NCBI GenBank assembly: GCA_014385265.1
Contig: JACRTJ010000004.1
Location: forward strand, 1 to 64,000
Reading direction: 5' to 3'
Length of the DNA: 64,000 nucleotides
From: Enterocloster hominis (ex Liu et al. 2021)
GTDB lineage: Bacteria > Bacillota > Clostridia > Lachnospirales > Lachnospiraceae
The notes beneath the pieces were generated by a model. It searched no databases and was not told the DNA's origin. It saw only the letters and a list, made by a program, of their open reading frames with translations. Numbering within the stretch: position 1 is the first letter of the stretch; the number at the start of each line of letters is the position of its first letter. Shown one piece after another: positions 7,866 to 16,030 of the stretch. The position numbers and the translations under genes were made by a program.

Positions 7866-8144
7866 TTATGAGTGGCGGCGGTGTTTTCCCGGTTTGAAAT
7901 CGAGGATATGTCCCTCAATCACACGAGCGTAACGCTTGATCTTGATCTCCCGACGCTGCTGGCTTTGCAGGGCGGCCTGATACCCGTCCTCGGTCAAAAA
8001 CAGCCGCATTTCCTCTCCGGGACTGCCGTAAGCTGTGCTGGGACGCAGGACGGAAAACTCAATCATCCAGCGTGTGTCATCCCAAAACCTCTCTACGGCG
8101 AGAATGTTGTGTCCTTTCAGCTCGCGGGCTGAAATATCCCTCAT
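7866..8144 (-). CDS. DUF5720-like element protein (copy 2)
   Basis: A 92-residue paralogue of the copy nearer virD4. Shared positions include GHNILAVERFWDDTRWMI, EMRLFLTEDGYQ and REIKIKRYARVIEGHIL. It starts 12 nt after the parB stop, so it belongs to the parA-parB transcript. Function unknown. Confidence 0.7.
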   Translation of the reverse strand: MRDISARELKGHNILAVERFWDDTRWMIEFSVLRPSTAYGSPGEEMRLFLTEDGYQAALQSQQRREIKIKRYARVIEGHILDFKPGKHRRHS

Positions 8145-8156
8145 AGGCAGCTCCTT

Positions 8157-9086
8157 TCATCGTTCCTGATCTCTCTGGCGTTTTTTCTGCCACTGTTCCA
8201 GCAGCTTGATAATAGTTTCCTGCATCCGCTGGGGCGTATAGCTTTTAGGGAAATACTTCCGCAAGGTGTCAGAGGTAAATGTCACTCGGTCCAGATCGCT
8301 TTTCTTTTCCTCACCCATGATGACACGCATCATATCGAGGGTCAGATGCCCCTCCTGACTGTATTTCTTGAGCCGCTGGGCTTGAGAAAGAGAAGGGGTA
8401 GCCTGTTCGCTGTCCATCGCGTCCAGCAGGTCTACCTGTTCTTCCTTTTTGAGAAAGGACAGCTCATAGGCAGGGTTCAGGGCAATCTTCTTTTCATCCA
8501 CCATATCCATCAATTCAGGAATCAATTCTGTCAGACGGATATAGCGCTGAATTTGATTTCGACTTTGCCCCACCTGTTCAGCAAGCAACTGGTCTGATCG
8601 CTTTTGTGTCCCAACTTGGGACACATTTTCTTTACTCGGTCTGCCAGCCTGTCTTTTCATGGCATCCAGCTTCATCTTGTAGGCAAAGGCTCTTTCACTT
8701 GGGAGCAAGCTTTCTCGCTGCAAGTTGCTGTCAACCATAATGATCGTGGCGGCATCATCATCCAAATCCCGAACAATGACTGGCATGGTCTCCTTGCCTG
8801 CCAGCTCACTGGCTCTGTGCCGCCTGTGTCCGGCTACCAGCTCATAACCGCCCTCCGGGTCCGGTCGAGCAATCGCCGGAACCAGAACACCATACTGCTT
8901 GATACTGTCAGCGGTCTCCATCATGGCTTCGTCATCCTTGACTTTGAATGGGTGGTTCTTAAAGGGATGCAGTTCAGACAGCGGAATCTCCTGAATCTTT
9001 TCCAGCTTTGCATCCTGACGGCCTTCTTCGGTGGAGAACAGATCATCTACCGAGGCCAGCTCTATTTTTTTCGCGCTGCTTTTCAA
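8157..9086 (-). CDS. parB: ParB/RepB/Spo0J-type partition protein
   Basis: A 309-residue DNA-binding CTPase that would load at parS sites and segregate the element. The nucleotide-binding GHRRHRAS box is at residues 86-93, and the LLPSERAFAYKMKLDAMKRQ region marks the start of the central domain. A helix-turn-helix follows around LLAEQVGQSRNQIQRYIRL. Its start lies inside the parA frame (44 nt overlap), the standard partition-operon layout. This copy belongs to the mobile element, not to the chromosome's own soj/spo0J pair. Confidence 0.92.
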   Translation of the reverse strand: MKSSAKKIELASVDDLFSTEEGRQDAKLEKIQEIPLSELHPFKNHPFKVKDDEAMMETADSIKQYGVLVPAIARPDPEGGYELVAGHRRHRASELAGKETMPVIVRDLDDDAATIIMVDSNLQRESLLPSERAFAYKMKLDAMKRQAGRPSKENVSQVGTQKRSDQLLAEQVGQSRNQIQRYIRLTELIPELMDMVDEKKIALNPAYELSFLKKEEQVDLLDAMDSEQATPSLSQAQRLKKYSQEGHLTLDMMRVIMGEEKKSDLDRVTFTSDTLRKYFPKSYTPQRMQETIIKLLEQWQKKRQRDQER

Positions 9087-9864
9087 GTTTCAACACCTCC
9101 TTCGTCAGATTTCGATACCCCTCTGCCACTTTGCCGCCAGGGTCATGGGCAAAAATGCTTTTTCCCTCGGCGCTAATTTCCTTTGCCCGGACAGAATGGG
9201 GAATCTCTGTGCCGAATACTTTGATCTTGCTGCCATAGGTCTCACGCAGGAGCGCGGAGATCTCTTTGGCAAAGTTGGTTCGGCTGTCCACCATCGTCAG
9301 CAGGATACCGTCTATCTGGAGCTTGGGGTTGATCTGCCGCTTTACCTTGTTTACCGTGGAGAGCAGCTGTTCCAACCCTTTGGCGGGCAGATACTCCGCC
9401 TGAACGGGAATGATGATCCTGTTCGCAGCGGCCAGCGCATTGACCGTGAGCATCCCCAGGGAGGGCTGACAGTCGATGAGAATATGGGAGTATTGCCCCT
9501 TCAGCGTGTCCAGATATTGCCGCAAGATAGTCTCACGGCTCATGGCATTTACCAGGGATACCTCCATACCGGATAACTGGATGTCCGCAGGCATCAGGTC
9601 AATGCCTTCCGCATGATGCAGAATACCTTCTCCAGTGCGTATAGGCTGATCCATCAGAATTTTGCCCATTGCATCGGACAATGTAAATGGCAACTTGTCC
9701 GGTTGCGGATTTCCCAGGCTGATTGTCAGGCTCCCTTGTGGGTCCCCGTCGATCAGAAGGACTTTCTTTCCGGCCTGCGCCAGCCCGATTCCCAAGTTGG
9801 CACAGGTCGTTGTCTTGCCAACGCCGCCTTTCTGGTTGGCAATGGCGATGATTTGCGTGTTCAT
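9043..9864 (-). CDS. parA: ParA-type partition ATPase
   Basis: A 273-residue ParA/MinD-family ATPase. The deviant Walker A KGGVGKTT is at residues 12-19, and the switch region LIDCQPSLGMLT is visible near residue 120. The start is the ATG behind a GAGGTGA ribosome-binding site. A longer upstream frame exists, but it runs through the terminator-like hairpin and is not conserved-looking. It is the first gene of the element's operon and the one nearest to rpsI. Confidence 0.93.
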   Translation of the reverse strand: MNTQIIAIANQKGGVGKTTTCANLGIGLAQAGKKVLLIDGDPQGSLTISLGNPQPDKLPFTLSDAMGKILMDQPIRTGEGILHHAEGIDLMPADIQLSGMEVSLVNAMSRETILRQYLDTLKGQYSHILIDCQPSLGMLTVNALAAANRIIIPVQAEYLPAKGLEQLLSTVNKVKRQINPKLQIDGILLTMVDSRTNFAKEISALLRETYGSKIKVFGTEIPHSVRAKEISAEGKSIFAHDPGGKVAEGYRNLTKEVLKLEKQREKNRAGLGR

Positions 9865-9911
9865 TGACTTCACCTCATTTCTAATTATTGCTGTTGCTTC
9901 TGGAAATAGAA

Positions 9912-9954
9912 AAAGCCGCCACTTCAAAATTAACAGTGAAGTGACGGCTCTTTC
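9912..9954 (-). terminator. Terminator or attenuator in the parA leader
   Basis: AAAAGCCGCCACTTCA pairs with TGAAGTGACGGCTC over about 14 bp with a 10 nt loop. The minus-strand transcript continues with a T tract. It lies 50-90 nt upstream of the parA start, so it can stop read-through from rpsI or attenuate the element's operon. Confidence 0.65.
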
Positions 9955-10109
9955 TATCGCCGGAATACGAGTTCCTGAAATGAAAAAAGCACCCAGCATT
10001 TATACTGTGTGCTACATCAAATTCATATTCAATTATTCAAATTAGCTCAAACTATGCCAAACTGCCACAGCCAAAAAACGAGGGAAAGGAGGGCTGAAAA
10101 GCACCCCAA

Positions 10110-10219
10110 AAATCGGCTCTCGGTTAACCACTTTGGGAACCACTTCCCCCTCTTTTCGCCCTCTTTTTGGCCAGTTAACCACTTGCGGACCACTAAAAAT
10201 TGGATGAAATCGGCTCTCG
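10110..10219. repeat. Interleaved direct repeats at the element's right end
   Basis: A 13 bp sequence AAATCGGCTCTCG occurs at 10110-10122 and 10207-10219. An 11 bp sequence GTTAACCACTT occurs at 10123-10133 and 10174-10184, each followed by a degenerate ACCACT. The order is A-B-B-A within 110 bp. They lie between parA and the rpsI terminator. Likely roles are integrase arm sites, a partition site or replication iterons. The 465 bp between parA and rpsI holds no gene. Confidence 0.6.
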
Positions 10220-10264
10220 TTTTGCCAAATTTGGTCAAACCATATCAGCCCGTTTAGATATAGC

Positions 10265-10298
10265 AAAAGCCCGGAAAACCTTGATTTTCCGGGCTTTT
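10265..10298. terminator. Bidirectional terminator behind rpsI
   Basis: A perfect 14 bp stem AAAAGCCCGGAAAA/TTTTCCGGGCTTTT with a 6 nt loop lies 32 nt past the rpsI stop. It ends the rplM-rpsI transcript on the minus strand. Confidence 0.88.
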
Positions 10299-10329
10299 TG
10301 AACCATTTTGATATAGTCTGAGCAGTCGA

Positions 10330-10722
10330 TTATCGCTTGCTGAACTGCGGAGCGCGACGGGCTGCTTTGAGACCGTATTTCTTTCTTTCTTTCATACGCG
10401 GATCTCTTGTTAAGAAACCAGCTTTCTTTAATACCGGACGGTACTCAGCGTCTGCATGAAGCAGGGCTCTGGAGATGCCGTGACGGATAGCGCCAGCCTG
10501 TCCGGAGCATCCGCCGCCGCGAACGTTTACTAATACGTCGAACTTGTCAGCTGTCTCAGTAGCAACAAGCGGCTGACGAACGATGAGCTTTAAGGTCTCA
10601 AGACCAAGATACTCGTCGATGTCTCTCTTATTGATAGTGATCTTACCTGTACCCGGAGTAAGATATACTCTGGCGATAGATTTTTTTCTTCTTCCTGTTC
10701 CGTAGAATTTTGCGTTAGCCAT
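10330..10722 (-). CDS. rpsI: 30S ribosomal protein S9
   Basis: A full-length 130-residue S9. The C-terminus ends with the invariant SKR tail that reaches the P-site tRNA anticodon, so integration of the adjacent element has not damaged it. The [10 protein letters not shown] and [15 protein letters not shown] signatures are present. It follows rplM by 26 nt in the usual L13-S9 pair. The 3' end of rpsI is a known integration target of some streptococcal conjugative elements (general knowledge), which fits the position here. Confidence 0.98.
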   Translation of the reverse strand: MANAKFYGTGRRKKSIARVYLTPGTGKITINKRDIDEYLGLETLKLIVRQPLVATETADKFDVLVNVRGGGCSGQAGAIRHGISRALLHADAEYRPVLKKAGFLTRDPRMKERKKYGLKAARRAPQFSKR

Positions 10723-10748
10723 TGTGATTTCCTCCTTTCAGACCTCGA

Positions 10749-11183
10749 TTAAAATTTGATTTCTAATACTTCCGGCTTCTGTGCTGCCTGCTCGTGGTCA
10801 GCGCCAGCGTATACGTGAAGCTTAGTCATCATGCTTCTTCCTAACGGTCCCTTCGGGAGCATACCCTTAACTGCTAACTCAACAACCTTCTCGGGCTTCT
10901 TAGCCATCATCTCTTTTAATGTGGTCTCTTTCATTCCGCCCACATAATCGGAGTGGCTGTAATATACCTTCTGGTCTAACTTCTTACCTGTTACTTTTAC
11001 CTTGGAAGCATTTACTACGATCACGTAGTCGCCGCAGTCGATGTGAGGAGTGAAGATCGGTTTGTTCTTTCCTCTTAATACCTTAGCTACTTCAGATGCT
11101 AAACGTCCTAATGTATATCCCGTAGCGTCAACTACATACCATTTTCTTTCGATTGTTGCCGGACTAGCCATAAAGCTCTTCAT
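10749..11183 (-). CDS. rplM: 50S ribosomal protein L13
   Basis: A 144-residue L13, an early assembly protein of the large subunit. [19 protein letters not shown] and the [10 protein letters not shown] signature are intact. It is the first gene of a two-gene operon with rpsI. The leader of about 100 nt from its promoter may carry autoregulatory structure, which I could not confirm. Confidence 0.98.
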   Translation of the reverse strand: MKSFMASPATIERKWYVVDATGYTLGRLASEVAKVLRGKNKPIFTPHIDCGDYVIVVNASKVKVTGKKLDQKVYYSHSDYVGGMKETTLKEMMAKKPEKVVELAVKGMLPKGPLGRSMMTKLHVYAGADHEQAAQKPEVLEIKF

Positions 11184-11287
11184 GGGTTGACCTCCTGTTT
11201 GTGCTTAACTCAACTTTGTTCATTTATCGTAAAACACTGCTTCCGGGGCTTTGGTAACAGTATTTTCAACCGATGTCACAGTTATAC

Positions 11288-11316
11288 ATTATATTATACT
11301 CTTCCGGGTGTGTCAA
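11288..11316 (-). promoter_or_regulatory. Consensus promoter of rplM-rpsI
   Basis: TTGACA (11311-11316), 17 nt, TATAAT (11288-11293): a perfect sigma-A promoter. A second overlapping TATAAT lies 5 nt upstream. It means L13-S9 no longer depend on read-through from truA. Confidence 0.92.
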
Positions 11317-11362
11317 CCATTTTTTCTCGAAATCCAGCCGAAAAATCAAGGTTTTTCCGGTT

Positions 11363-12190
11363 TTACTCCGCCTTCCTCTTCCGTGCCTCCAGGTATCCGT
11401 TGAGCTCAGAATTTTTAATATCCGTGATAAACATATGTCCGGGCGCATGGGTAATGACCACCGGCGGCTTTGCATGCTCCACTGCTGCCTGAGGGGTCAC
11501 GCCGCAGGGCCAGAATACGGGGATCTCTCCCTCATAGAGATCCACTGCATCGCCGTAATCCGGCTTCATGATGTCCCTGATCCCAATCTCCGCCCCATCT
11601 CCCATATGGACCGGAGCACCATGGACATTGGGCATCTTTTCTGTGATCGCATACGCCTTTCTTGCATTCTCCGGCGTCATGGGCCGCATGGAGCAGACCA
11701 TGGGGCCTTCAAAGGGGCCGGCCTTCACAGTCTCTATATTCGTCTTATACATGGGCACGTTCCGGCCCTGGGCAATGTGGCGTACCTGGATCCCAGCCTC
11801 CATCAGCGCCTCCTCAAAGGAAAAGGAGCAGCCGATGAGAAAGCCCGTATATCCCTCTTTCCAGTATGCAGACGCGTCTGTAAGCTCTTTTGTGAAGACT
11901 CCGTTTTCATAGACCCGGTACCTGGGGATATCTGTAACGATATTGGCTCCCTCTCCCATATCATGGGTCTCCGGCGTTCCCCGGACGATCTCCAGAACGG
12001 GGCATGCAAACGGATTCCTTCTGGTAAATTCTTCAAAATCTGCCGCATACTCCGGCGGCAGGATCACCAGGTTCGCCTGGGCATACCCTCTGCACATGCC
12101 GGCGGTGGGAAAATCGATCACGCCCTCCCGGATCAGTTCCCGCACCTCTGCCGGTGTCTTATCCACATACGGTGTAATATCAAAAGCCAT
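11363..12190 (-). CDS. ycsI: DUF1445 putative hydro-lyase (YcsI/D-glutamate cyclase-like)
   Basis: A 275-residue protein of the DUF1445 family, which includes Bacillus YcsI and the D-glutamate cyclase domain of vertebrate DGLUCY (converts D-glutamate to 5-oxo-D-proline). Recognisable stretches are GMCRGYAQANLVILP (about 31-45), GCSFSFEEAL and FWPCGVTPQAAVE followed by ITHAPGHMFITDI near the C-terminus. It is last in an operon with the three 5-oxoprolinase subunits, 11 nt after pxpC. A link between D-glutamate or 5-oxoproline supply and hydrolysis is therefore plausible, but the bacterial reaction is inferred. Confidence 0.85.
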   Translation of the reverse strand: MAFDITPYVDKTPAEVRELIREGVIDFPTAGMCRGYAQANLVILPPEYAADFEEFTRRNPFACPVLEIVRGTPETHDMGEGANIVTDIPRYRVYENGVFTKELTDASAYWKEGYTGFLIGCSFSFEEALMEAGIQVRHIAQGRNVPMYKTNIETVKAGPFEGPMVCSMRPMTPENARKAYAITEKMPNVHGAPVHMGDGAEIGIRDIMKPDYGDAVDLYEGEIPVFWPCGVTPQAAVEHAKPPVVITHAPGHMFITDIKNSELNGYLEARKRKAE

Positions 12191-12201
12191 CTCTTCCTCC
12201 T

Positions 12202-13299
12202 TTACCGGAACTGTTCTATTTCCCGCTTAAGCTCCACCAGGAATTCTGTTCCATTGACCACCACCCGGTAGGTCCCATGGTCTCCCCAGTACCTCCGGTC
12301 CTCGTTTACCGCTGCTGCCAGTCCCACTGCCTGTAACTCTGATGCAGGCTCCGCAGGGCAGTTCAGCTCTTTCTCCAGCTGTTTCAGATAATCCCGCCAC
12401 TGACAGTATAGCTCCTGGGCCTCTTCGATCCCTATCTTCTTAAAGCGGACCGTGTGGCCGGGCATGCACTGGGCCAGCTCCGGAAGGTCCACGGAGATCA
12501 CACAGGCGATCTTTGTATATCCGCCGGTGGTCTGGTGGTCTGCCATCATCACAATGGGGTTTCCATGGGACGGCACCTGGACCGCGCCGAAGCTGATGCC
12601 GTCAGTGATGATGTCTCCGCCGTTTTTATGGGCAATGACTGGTCCCTCCATCCTGCAGCCCATACGGTCATACTCGTTGGAAATGGTATAGGCGCTTCCT
12701 AAAAACGTGGAGATCCCTTCCTCTGTAAAGCAGTCGTCCTGGGGCCCCATGACCACCCGCAGCGTATGCTCTCTGGAGGAAAGCTCCGGAAGGAGAAGCT
12801 TTCTGGCGGCCATGTTGGGAAGCCAGGTCTTTGGCGACCGGAAGCCGATCTCATCTCCCGCTCCCAGCTTTCTTCCTTCGATCCCGCCGATCTTCGCCTT
12901 CAGGTTGGTGGAGCGGCTGCCCATGACCACGGGCACGTCAAGACCGCCTGCAAACGCCACGTAAGCCCGGCTTCCTCCATACATGCCGCCGAAGCTTACG
13001 GTCTGCCCCGCCTTTATAAGGACCGCCTCATACCGGGGCAGGGGATTTCCGTCCACCTTTGCGCCCAGGTCGCCGCCGGTAACAGCAATCAGCTCATCCT
13101 CTGTAAATTCCATTATGGGTCCCATCATGGTCACTTCCAGGACCGCCTCGTTTTCATCGTTTCCCACCAGAATGTCCGCCAGTGCCGCAGCCCTGGTGTC
13201 CATGACGCCGGACACGGCCATTCCCGTTTCCTGGCTGCCGTAGCGGCCCATGTCCTGGACCGTTGTGAGGAAACCTCCGTTCAGGATCCGGATCCCCAT
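12202..13299 (-). CDS. pxpC: 5-oxoprolinase subunit C (KipA-like)
   Basis: A 365-residue protein of the biotin-dependent carboxyltransferase-like family (PF02626), the subunit that works with PxpB in ATP-dependent cleavage of 5-oxoproline to glutamate. Markers are GFLTTVQDMGRYG at residues 8-20 and SHGNPIVMMADHQTTGGY near residue 240. Length is typical. Start and stop abut pxpB (one shared base), so the subunits are made together. Confidence 0.93.
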   Translation of the reverse strand: MGIRILNGGFLTTVQDMGRYGSQETGMAVSGVMDTRAAALADILVGNDENEAVLEVTMMGPIMEFTEDELIAVTGGDLGAKVDGNPLPRYEAVLIKAGQTVSFGGMYGGSRAYVAFAGGLDVPVVMGSRSTNLKAKIGGIEGRKLGAGDEIGFRSPKTWLPNMAARKLLLPELSSREHTLRVVMGPQDDCFTEEGISTFLGSAYTISNEYDRMGCRMEGPVIAHKNGGDIITDGISFGAVQVPSHGNPIVMMADHQTTGGYTKIACVISVDLPELAQCMPGHTVRFKKIGIEEAQELYCQWRDYLKQLEKELNCPAEPASELQAVGLAAAVNEDRRYWGDHGTYRVVVNGTEFLVELKREIEQFR

Positions 13300-14030
13300 T
13301 ACTCCACCTCCTTATGGAAGACCACATACTGGTACGTGCCGGCCTCCACCTGCTTTTCGATGGCTTCGTACTCCGCCTCGTCCACTGCGCGGAATTTTAT
13401 ATACTGGCCGGCCTCCAGGAGCACCGGCTTTTCCCGTTCTGCATCGTAAAGCTTCAGAGGCGTCCGTCCGATCAGCTGCCAGCCGCCGGGAGACGCCACC
13501 GGATAGATTCCCGTCTGCTCCCCGGCAATGCCCACAGAGCCTCCCTCGATCTTTACCCGGGGGCTTTTAAGCCTCGGCGCTGCGATCTCCCGGCTCATGC
13601 CTCCCAGGTACGGGAAGCCGGCGATAAAGCCCAGCATATAGATCAGATACTCCCCGGACGTATGGATCCTTACGACCTCCTCCGGGGTCTTATGGTTATG
13701 GGCCGCCACAAATTCCAGATCCGGCCCCATGTCCCCGCCGTAGAGCACAGGGATCTCGATGACCGACGGCGGCGGGATCTGGATGCTGTCCATGGTCTCC
13801 AGGACTGCGTCAAACTTCTTTGTGAGTTCCCCGAACCGGATCACCTCCGGCCTGTACACCACTGATAAGGACCGGTAGGTGGGGATGGTCTCCACCACTC
13901 CGTCTATGGCTTCCTTTTCCAAAGCGATCTTAAACGCCCGGATCCTCCGGTTGATCTCCGGGCTGATCTCATTTCCAAATTCCACGCAGACCGTGCAGTC
14001 GCCGGAAACCAGATATTTTATCTTTTCCAC
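13299..14030 (-). CDS. pxpB: 5-oxoprolinase subunit B (KipI-like)
   Basis: A 243-residue protein of the PF02682 family (Bacillus KipI, also known as an inhibitor of the sporulation kinase KinA). The IPVLYGG motif near residue 93 and the HTSGEYLIYMLGFIAGFPYLGG stretch around residues 122-143 are diagnostic. It forms the PxpB-PxpC catalytic pair with the gene that overlaps its stop. In Bacillus the neighbour KipR regulates the operon; no such regulator is seen here. Confidence 0.93.
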   Translation of the reverse strand: MEKIKYLVSGDCTVCVEFGNEISPEINRRIRAFKIALEKEAIDGVVETIPTYRSLSVVYRPEVIRFGELTKKFDAVLETMDSIQIPPPSVIEIPVLYGGDMGPDLEFVAAHNHKTPEEVVRIHTSGEYLIYMLGFIAGFPYLGGMSREIAAPRLKSPRVKIEGGSVGIAGEQTGIYPVASPGGWQLIGRTPLKLYDAEREKPVLLEAGQYIKFRAVDEAEYEAIEKQVEAGTYQYVVFHKEVE

Positions 14031-14102
14031 AGCAGAATCTCCCCTTTCTTTCCGCAGGCCGTCCGGCTTTCCCAGGCCGCCGGTCCGCGTCCCCGCCTGA
14101 TC

Positions 14103-14867
14103 TTACCGCTCCGCCAGGCTCCGTACCTCCACGCCCTCGGCGGCCAGGGCTTCCCGGATATTTTTCACAAATTCCAGGGCCTTGGGATTGTCCCCGTGGA
14201 CGCAGATGGAGTCGGCCCGGATGGCGATCTCGTGTCCGCTTATGGTCTCCACGGTCCCTTCCTTTACCATCCGCACCACCCGGCGGATGGCCAGCTCCTC
14301 ATCCTTTATGACAGCGCCAGGAAGCTTTCTGGACACCAGGGTCCCATCGTCATTGTACGCCCGGTCCGCAAAGACCTCGCTGGCTGCCTTAAGGCCCGTT
14401 TCCTCCGCTGCCTTCACCATCCAGGAACCAGCCAGCCCCATGAAGATGATATCCTTATCCACCTCGTATACAGCCTCGCACATGGCCCTGGCCAGCTTTT
14501 CATCCACTGCTGCCATATTATAAAGGGCTCCGTGGGGCTTCACATGCTGGAGCTTCATTCCCAGGCTCCCAGTAAAGGCCATGAGAGCTCCCAGCTGGTA
14601 TTTCACATAGGCCTTGGCCTCCTCCGGCGTCACGTTCATGTTCCGGCGGCCAAAGCCCATAAGGTCGGGAAAGCCCGGATGCGCGCCCACCGCTGTTTTG
14701 TATTCCCTGGCCATGGCCACCGTCTCTGCCATAACCATGGGATCTCCGGCGTGCCAGCCGCAGGCCACATTGGCGGAGGACACATACTTTAAGATCTCCC
14801 GGTCCATGCCGATGGTATAATTTCCAAAGCTCTCTCCCAGATCACTGTTTAAATCCACATAATACAT
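14103..14867 (-). CDS. pxpA: 5-oxoprolinase subunit A (LamB/YcsF family)
   Basis: A 254-residue PxpA. The signature [11 protein letters not shown] at the N-terminus, [11 protein letters not shown] around residue 34-44 and [10 protein letters not shown] near residue 108 are intact; they line the metal/substrate site in this family. It is the first gene of the pxpA-pxpB-pxpC-ycsI operon, 14-17 nt after a good ribosome-binding site. A 72 nt gap separates it from pxpB, and no gene lies within it. Confidence 0.95.
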   Translation of the reverse strand: MYYVDLNSDLGESFGNYTIGMDREILKYVSSANVACGWHAGDPMVMAETVAMAREYKTAVGAHPGFPDLMGFGRRNMNVTPEEAKAYVKYQLGALMAFTGSLGMKLQHVKPHGALYNMAAVDEKLARAMCEAVYEVDKDIIFMGLAGSWMVKAAEETGLKAASEVFADRAYNDDGTLVSRKLPGAVIKDEELAIRRVVRMVKEGTVETISGHEIAIRADSICVHGDNPKALEFVKNIREALAAEGVEVRSLAER

Positions 14868-14906
14868 ATACCTGTTCCTCCTGTTTCGCTCTTTTTTCCT
14901 ACTGCT

Positions 14907-14935
14907 ATTTTATCCGACTTTTCCCCGTAAATCAA
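14907..14935 (-). promoter_or_regulatory. Promoter of the 5-oxoprolinase operon
   Basis: TTGATT (14930-14935), 17 nt, TAAAAT (14907-14912), about 40 nt upstream of pxpA. It begins just behind the truA stop codon. Confidence 0.78.
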
Positions 14936-14956
14936 TAGGACAGCGACCAATGTCCC

Positions 14957-15988
14957 CTAAACCAGGCGTTTTTCCACAGCCCTCCACCGGCCGTTCTCCG
15001 CCTGTACCAGACGGTAAAAGCCATATGTCTCCGCTCCGTTCAGCCCGCAGGCCTCCGGCGCCTCTATGAACACAGTCTCTGCGCCGTTCCAGTACGCCTG
15101 GTGGACCATGCGGCGCACCAGCCGGATCACCTCCTGCGGCTCGCAGAAAAGGATCTTAAGCACCGAGGTCTTCGATGTTTCCAGCTCTGCCTGGTCCAGG
15201 ATGTAGCTCCAGTGCTCATTTTCTCCGGTCACCGTAAGGGCCAGTTCCTTTTCATATTCGATCCCCACCATGGTGAGCCCTCTGGCCGGGGCCGTTTCCC
15301 CTGCCTCCTTCCTGTCCCTGGCCTCCAGGATCTCCTTCACATGCTCCGGCGGCCAGACTCCCATGCCCACTTTCATTAAGGTCCCGGCAATGATCCGGAC
15401 CATGTTGTAGAGGAATCCGCTGCCCTTTAACCGGATGGTGATGATATCATCCGTTCCCCGGTCCACCGAAATATCATAAAGAGTCCGCACCGTCTCCTCC
15501 GCCTGATGGCCGGAGGAACAGAAGCTGGAAAAATCATGCTCTCCCAGAAGATATGCGGCTCCCTGGCGCATCTTTTCCACATCCAGGCTGTAATAACAGA
15601 AATAGGCGTACAGCCGCCGGGTGGGCACGCTGATGCGGCAATTTAAGATCTTATATTCATACGTTTTTACGCTGTTCTGCTTTCTGGGATGCCAGTCCAG
15701 GGGCACCTCCTCCGACTCCAGCACCCGGATATCCTCCGGCAGCTTCTGGTTCACTGCATAGCACAGCTTTTCTCCCGGGATCCTGCTTTCCGTGTCAAAC
15801 ACCGCCACATTCCCCAGGGCATGGACGCCGGAGTCCGTCCGGCTGGCCCCGATAACGCAAACAGGCTCTTTCAGAAGTTCTGAAAGAGTCCCATTTAAGA
15901 TTTCCTCAATGGTAACGCCGTTGGGCTGCAGCTGCCAGCCGCAGTAGCCCGTCCCGTCGTATGCCACAGTCATTTTTATCCGTTTCAT
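14957..15988 (-). CDS. truA: tRNA pseudouridine(38-40) synthase TruA with C-terminal extension
   Basis: Converts uridines 38-40 of tRNA anticodon stems to pseudouridine. The catalytic Asp is Asp52 in SRTDSGVHALGN. The TruA core ends near residue 248 (GLTMVGIEYEKE). A further 95 residues follow, containing an acidic, aromatic-rich segment and a GLNGAETYGFYRL stretch that loosely recalls the end of GNAT acetyltransferases. Usual TruA proteins are about 245-265 residues, so this is a fusion or accretion. The start follows GAGGG at good spacing. The position after ecfT is the conserved truA position of Firmicutes; a second, normal-length truA lies at 52635. Confidence 0.95.
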   Translation of the reverse strand: MKRIKMTVAYDGTGYCGWQLQPNGVTIEEILNGTLSELLKEPVCVIGASRTDSGVHALGNVAVFDTESRIPGEKLCYAVNQKLPEDIRVLESEEVPLDWHPRKQNSVKTYEYKILNCRISVPTRRLYAYFCYYSLDVEKMRQGAAYLLGEHDFSSFCSSGHQAEETVRTLYDISVDRGTDDIITIRLKGSGFLYNMVRIIAGTLMKVGMGVWPPEHVKEILEARDRKEAGETAPARGLTMVGIEYEKELALTVTGENEHWSYILDQAELETSKTSVLKILFCEPQEVIRLVRRMVHQAYWNGAETVFIEAPEACGLNGAETYGFYRLVQAENGRWRAVEKRLV

Positions 15989-16030
15989 AAAATGATCCCT
16001 CAAAATATTCTATATCGATCCCATCTCCCG

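Noticed and set aside
11184-11280. Possible L13-leader RNA ahead of rplM
   Set aside because: A leader of the right length exists, but I could not find a stem-loop matching the known element with any confidence.
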